Source of the DNA: Leptolyngbya sp. NIES-2104
GTDB taxonomy: Bacteria; Cyanobacteriota; Cyanobacteriia; Leptolyngbyales; Leptolyngbyaceae
DNA: 64,000 nt
Reading direction: 5' to 3'
Assembly (NCBI RefSeq): GCF_001485215.1
Contig: NZ_BBWW01000001.1
Span: forward strand, 2,604,001 to 2,668,000
Shown: positions 62,299 to 64,000 of the stretch, one piece after another
Numbering within the stretch: the first letter of the stretch is position 1
Layout: every line of letters begins with the position of its first letter
Notes under the pieces: generated by a model
What the model saw: only the letters and a program-made list of their open reading frames with translations
Told to the model about the DNA's origin: nothing
Databases searched by the model: none
Position numbers and translations under genes: made by a program

Positions 62299-63627
62299 AT
62301 GCGCTACTCTGCTTCTGCCCTGTTGGTTAGCTTGCTGCTGATAGCGGGATGTTCTAATCCTGAAACGGCTCAATCTCCGGTTTCTGAAAGCCCCAAACCA
62401 GAAGCAGCCCGCAATCTCGTTATTCCTTCTGCACCGCCGTCTGCCCCGCTCGCGATCGCGCCCACGACTCCAGATCCAAACACCACGAAGCTTGTTCAAC
62501 CGTATCTCGCTAAACTCGCCGCTCAAGGTTATCCGTCATCGGCTCAAGGTCTCTGGATTCAAACCGGAAATCAGCTTCTCGCAAACCATCAGGGAACGAC
62601 ACCCCTTTCTGCTGCATCGCTTACGAAAGTTGCAACTTCTCTAGCGGCACTACAGACTTACGGAGTTGATCATCGATTTCAAACGATCGTGGGAACGAAT
62701 GGAACGATTGAAAACGGAGTCGTCAAAGGGGATTTGATTGTTCAAGGGGGCGATGATCCGCTTTTCGTCTGGGAAGAAGCGATCGCACTTGGAAATGCAC
62801 TTTCTCAACAAGGAATCAAACAAGTCACAGGCGATTTGATTGTCACAGGTCGCTTCTTCATGAATTTTGAGACCGATTTAGGCAAGACTGGAACACTACT
62901 AAAACAAGGCTTGAATGCGAAAACTTGGTCGAGTGAAGTGATCGCACAATATGAAACGCTTCCGGCTGGCACTCCCAAACCACAAATCGCGATCGCAGGT
63001 TCGGTAAAAGTTGCCGCGAATCCTCCAAGCTTTAAGACGATCGCGCGACATCAATCGTTACCGCTGCCTGAACTGCTAAAGAGAATGAACCGTTTTAGTA
63101 ATAATGCAATGGCAGAGATTGTGGCAAGCTCGATCGGGGGCGCGAAAGTCGTTTCTTTCAAAGCTGCACAAGCCGCAGGAGTACCCCAGACCGAAGTAAT
63201 TTTAGTCAATGGTTCGGGGTTAGCAGTGGAAAATCGAATTTCGCCGCGGGCTGTATGCTCGATGTTTTTAGCGATCGATCAATTGCTCAAACCCTCAAAA
63301 ATGACGATCGGGGATATTTTCGCGATCGTCGGCACTGATGAAGGGATTCTCGACGGTCGCAAGCTTCCGACTGGACTCGTGACAAAATCCGGCAGTCTCA
63401 ATGAAGTGAGTGCGTTAGCGGGAGTATTACCCACTAGCAAGAATGGCTTAGTTTGGTTTGTGATTATGAATGGTGGGGGCGCAAATCTAGAAGGATTCCG
63501 CTCAGGACAAGAAGCATTGTTAAATTCGTTTGCGAATCAATGGGGGAGAGTGCCAACGGCTCCGGCAGAACTAGCGGCAAATCGCGATCGAGCGAATCTC
63601 AAATCTGTGATTGAAAAAGCAAATTAA
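62299..63627 (+). CDS. D-alanyl-D-alanine carboxypeptidase, PBP4/S13-like lipoprotein
   Basis: A 442-residue protein with a lipoprotein signal (LLVSLLLIAGC, lipidated Cys near residue 18). S13 motifs: SLTKVATSLAAL (S-x-x-K, nucleophile Ser about residue 111), FSNNAMAE (S-x-N) and VTKSGSL (K-T/S-G). It probably trims peptidoglycan cross-links in the periplasm. It is shorter than PBP4 of E. coli, with a reduced insertion between the first two motifs. Start MRYSASALLV at 62299. Confidence 0.9.
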   Translation: MRYSASALLVSLLLIAGCSNPETAQSPVSESPKPEAARNLVIPSAPPSAPLAIAPTTPDPNTTKLVQPYLAKLAAQGYPSSAQGLWIQTGNQLLANHQGTTPLSAASLTKVATSLAALQTYGVDHRFQTIVGTNGTIENGVVKGDLIVQGGDDPLFVWEEAIALGNALSQQGIKQVTGDLIVTGRFFMNFETDLGKTGTLLKQGLNAKTWSSEVIAQYETLPAGTPKPQIAIAGSVKVAANPPSFKTIARHQSLPLPELLKRMNRFSNNAMAEIVASSIGGAKVVSFKAAQAAGVPQTEVILVNGSGLAVENRISPRAVCSMFLAIDQLLKPSKMTIGDIFAIVGTDEGILDGRKLPTGLVTKSGSLNEVSALAGVLPTSKNGLVWFVIMNGGGANLEGFRSGQEALLNSFANQWGRVPTAPAELAANRDRANLKSVIEKAN

Positions 63628-63695
63628 AATTATCGCTGTGTACGAGCCTGATTCTGATTGATGGAATGATGACTTTACTCAAAGGAACCCGCGCG

Positions 63696-63917
63696 ATGAC
63701 TAATCCACAAGAGATCCTAGTCGAGAAACAGGTGACTTATACGCTTCAAGTGAATGGGCAAGTTTTTGTGATTCAGAATGTTCCCGCTCGTGTCAATGAA
63801 GAAACCGGAGAACAATTCTTTTCGCCCTCAACTGTAGAGCGATTGCAGCAAACTATTCTAACCAAACACGAACCAGATCACTTTACGAAAGTTCCTGTCT
63901 ACAACTATGCAGCCTGA
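63696..63917 (+). CDS. YgiT/MqsA-like antitoxin domain protein (no zinc finger)
   Basis: A 73-residue protein: MTNPQEILVEKQVTYTLQVN then VPARVNEETGEQFFSPSTVERLQQ, which matches the linker between the zinc finger and helix-turn-helix of YgiT/MqsA-type proteins. The usual N-terminal C-x2-C pairs are absent, so it is a short derivative. AAAGGA is nine bases before the ATG at 63696. The frame beginning at 63970 may be its partner. Confidence 0.6.
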   Translation: MTNPQEILVEKQVTYTLQVNGQVFVIQNVPARVNEETGEQFFSPSTVERLQQTILTKHEPDHFTKVPVYNYAA

Positions 63918-63969
63918 ACTATGACTGCAAAAAGTTCTACAGTGAGTAAAGAAGATTCAAAAAAGTATC

Positions 63970-64000
63970 ATGACTGAGTTTCACACGATTCGTGTCTATC
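63970..64000 (+). CDS. Start of a possible gene cut by the window edge
   Basis: An ATG at 63970 opens a frame (MTEFHTIRVY) to the end of the window. Only ten codons are visible, so identity cannot be judged. An AAGAAGA lies 17 bases upstream. It may be a partner of the small MqsA-like protein. Confidence 0.3.
   Translation, partial: MTEFHTIRVY

Noticed and set aside
1..64000. CRISPR arrays, tRNA, rRNA, tmRNA, SRP RNA and RNase P RNA
   Set aside because: No regularly spaced direct repeats and no recognisable T-arm or core motifs of these RNAs were found by reading both strands; short tRNA genes could still be missed by eye.

Overview
The window is chromosomal DNA of a cyanobacterium, most like a filamentous, Leptolyngbya-type genome. 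Visible reasons are the very dense HIP1-type octamers (GCGATCGC and its CGATCG core) and the gene content: the phycobilisome-degradation protein NblA, a Tic20 homologue, RRM-type RNA-binding protein next to S21, a HetZ-related protein, CHASE2 kinase, N-I-type amino-acid permease parts, DUF6887/DUF6888, and a plant-ISE2-like Ski2 helicase. No rRNA, tRNA, CRISPR array or prophage was recognised. Most of the window is core genome in short, mixed-strand units.

Layout. 1-3.3 kb: two metalloproteases on the minus strand (a protealysin-like M4 enzyme cut by the window edge, and a large FG-GAP/PPC protein with a leishmanolysin-like catalytic domain). 3.5-12 kb: DUF4870 protein, prfC, HetZ-related regulator, a sugar transferase, galE, a DUF218 membrane protein, pdhB. 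12-18 kb: a PemK/MazF-type toxin pair, hom, rpsU and a divergent rbp gene with a striking 5' hairpin, nblA, a solitary DNA methyltransferase, sufE. 18-26 kb: CAP-domain protein, Gfo/Idh/MocA dehydrogenase, ArsR regulator, then a divergent pair (a 729-aa NEW3-like protein and a membrane-anchored pseudokinase) split by a 915-bp IS5-family element. 26-29 kb: an EamA exporter, a small membrane protein, and a 600-base regulatory stretch holding an unassigned structured RNA and a c-di-AMP (ydaO-type) riboswitch in front of a universal-stress-protein gene.

29-43 kb: CHAD protein, HAD phosphatase, two separated parts of a branched-chain/neutral amino-acid ABC transporter, purN, a sugar ABC permease, an Hsp70-like protein, a secreted repeat protein, a DppB-type permease, murE, a glutaredoxin-like protein, an SDR and SbcD. 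43-51 kb: PRC-barrel protein, rpsF, FAH-family hydrolase, Tic20, HD-GYP response regulator, Ski2-like helicase. 51-64 kb: dnaA, apt, a second DppB-type permease, the DUF6888/DUF6887 pair (the first apparently starting at ATT), an RluA-type pseudouridine synthase, NUDIX hydrolase, CHASE2 histidine kinase with a tiny secreted peptide gene, PBP4-type carboxypeptidase, and an MqsA-like small protein.

Two families of dispersed repeats run through the window. One is a ~207-bp, hairpin-rich MITE (four full copies, two remnants) whose ends are the same GAGGGTGTTTGAAAAG as the IS5-family element at 23.7 kb. The other is a 28-bp palindrome (four copies, one interrupted). Both sit just beyond gene 3' ends. 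Several convergent gene pairs share their stop codons in a single tetranucleotide, so the chromosome is compactly packed between these repeats.
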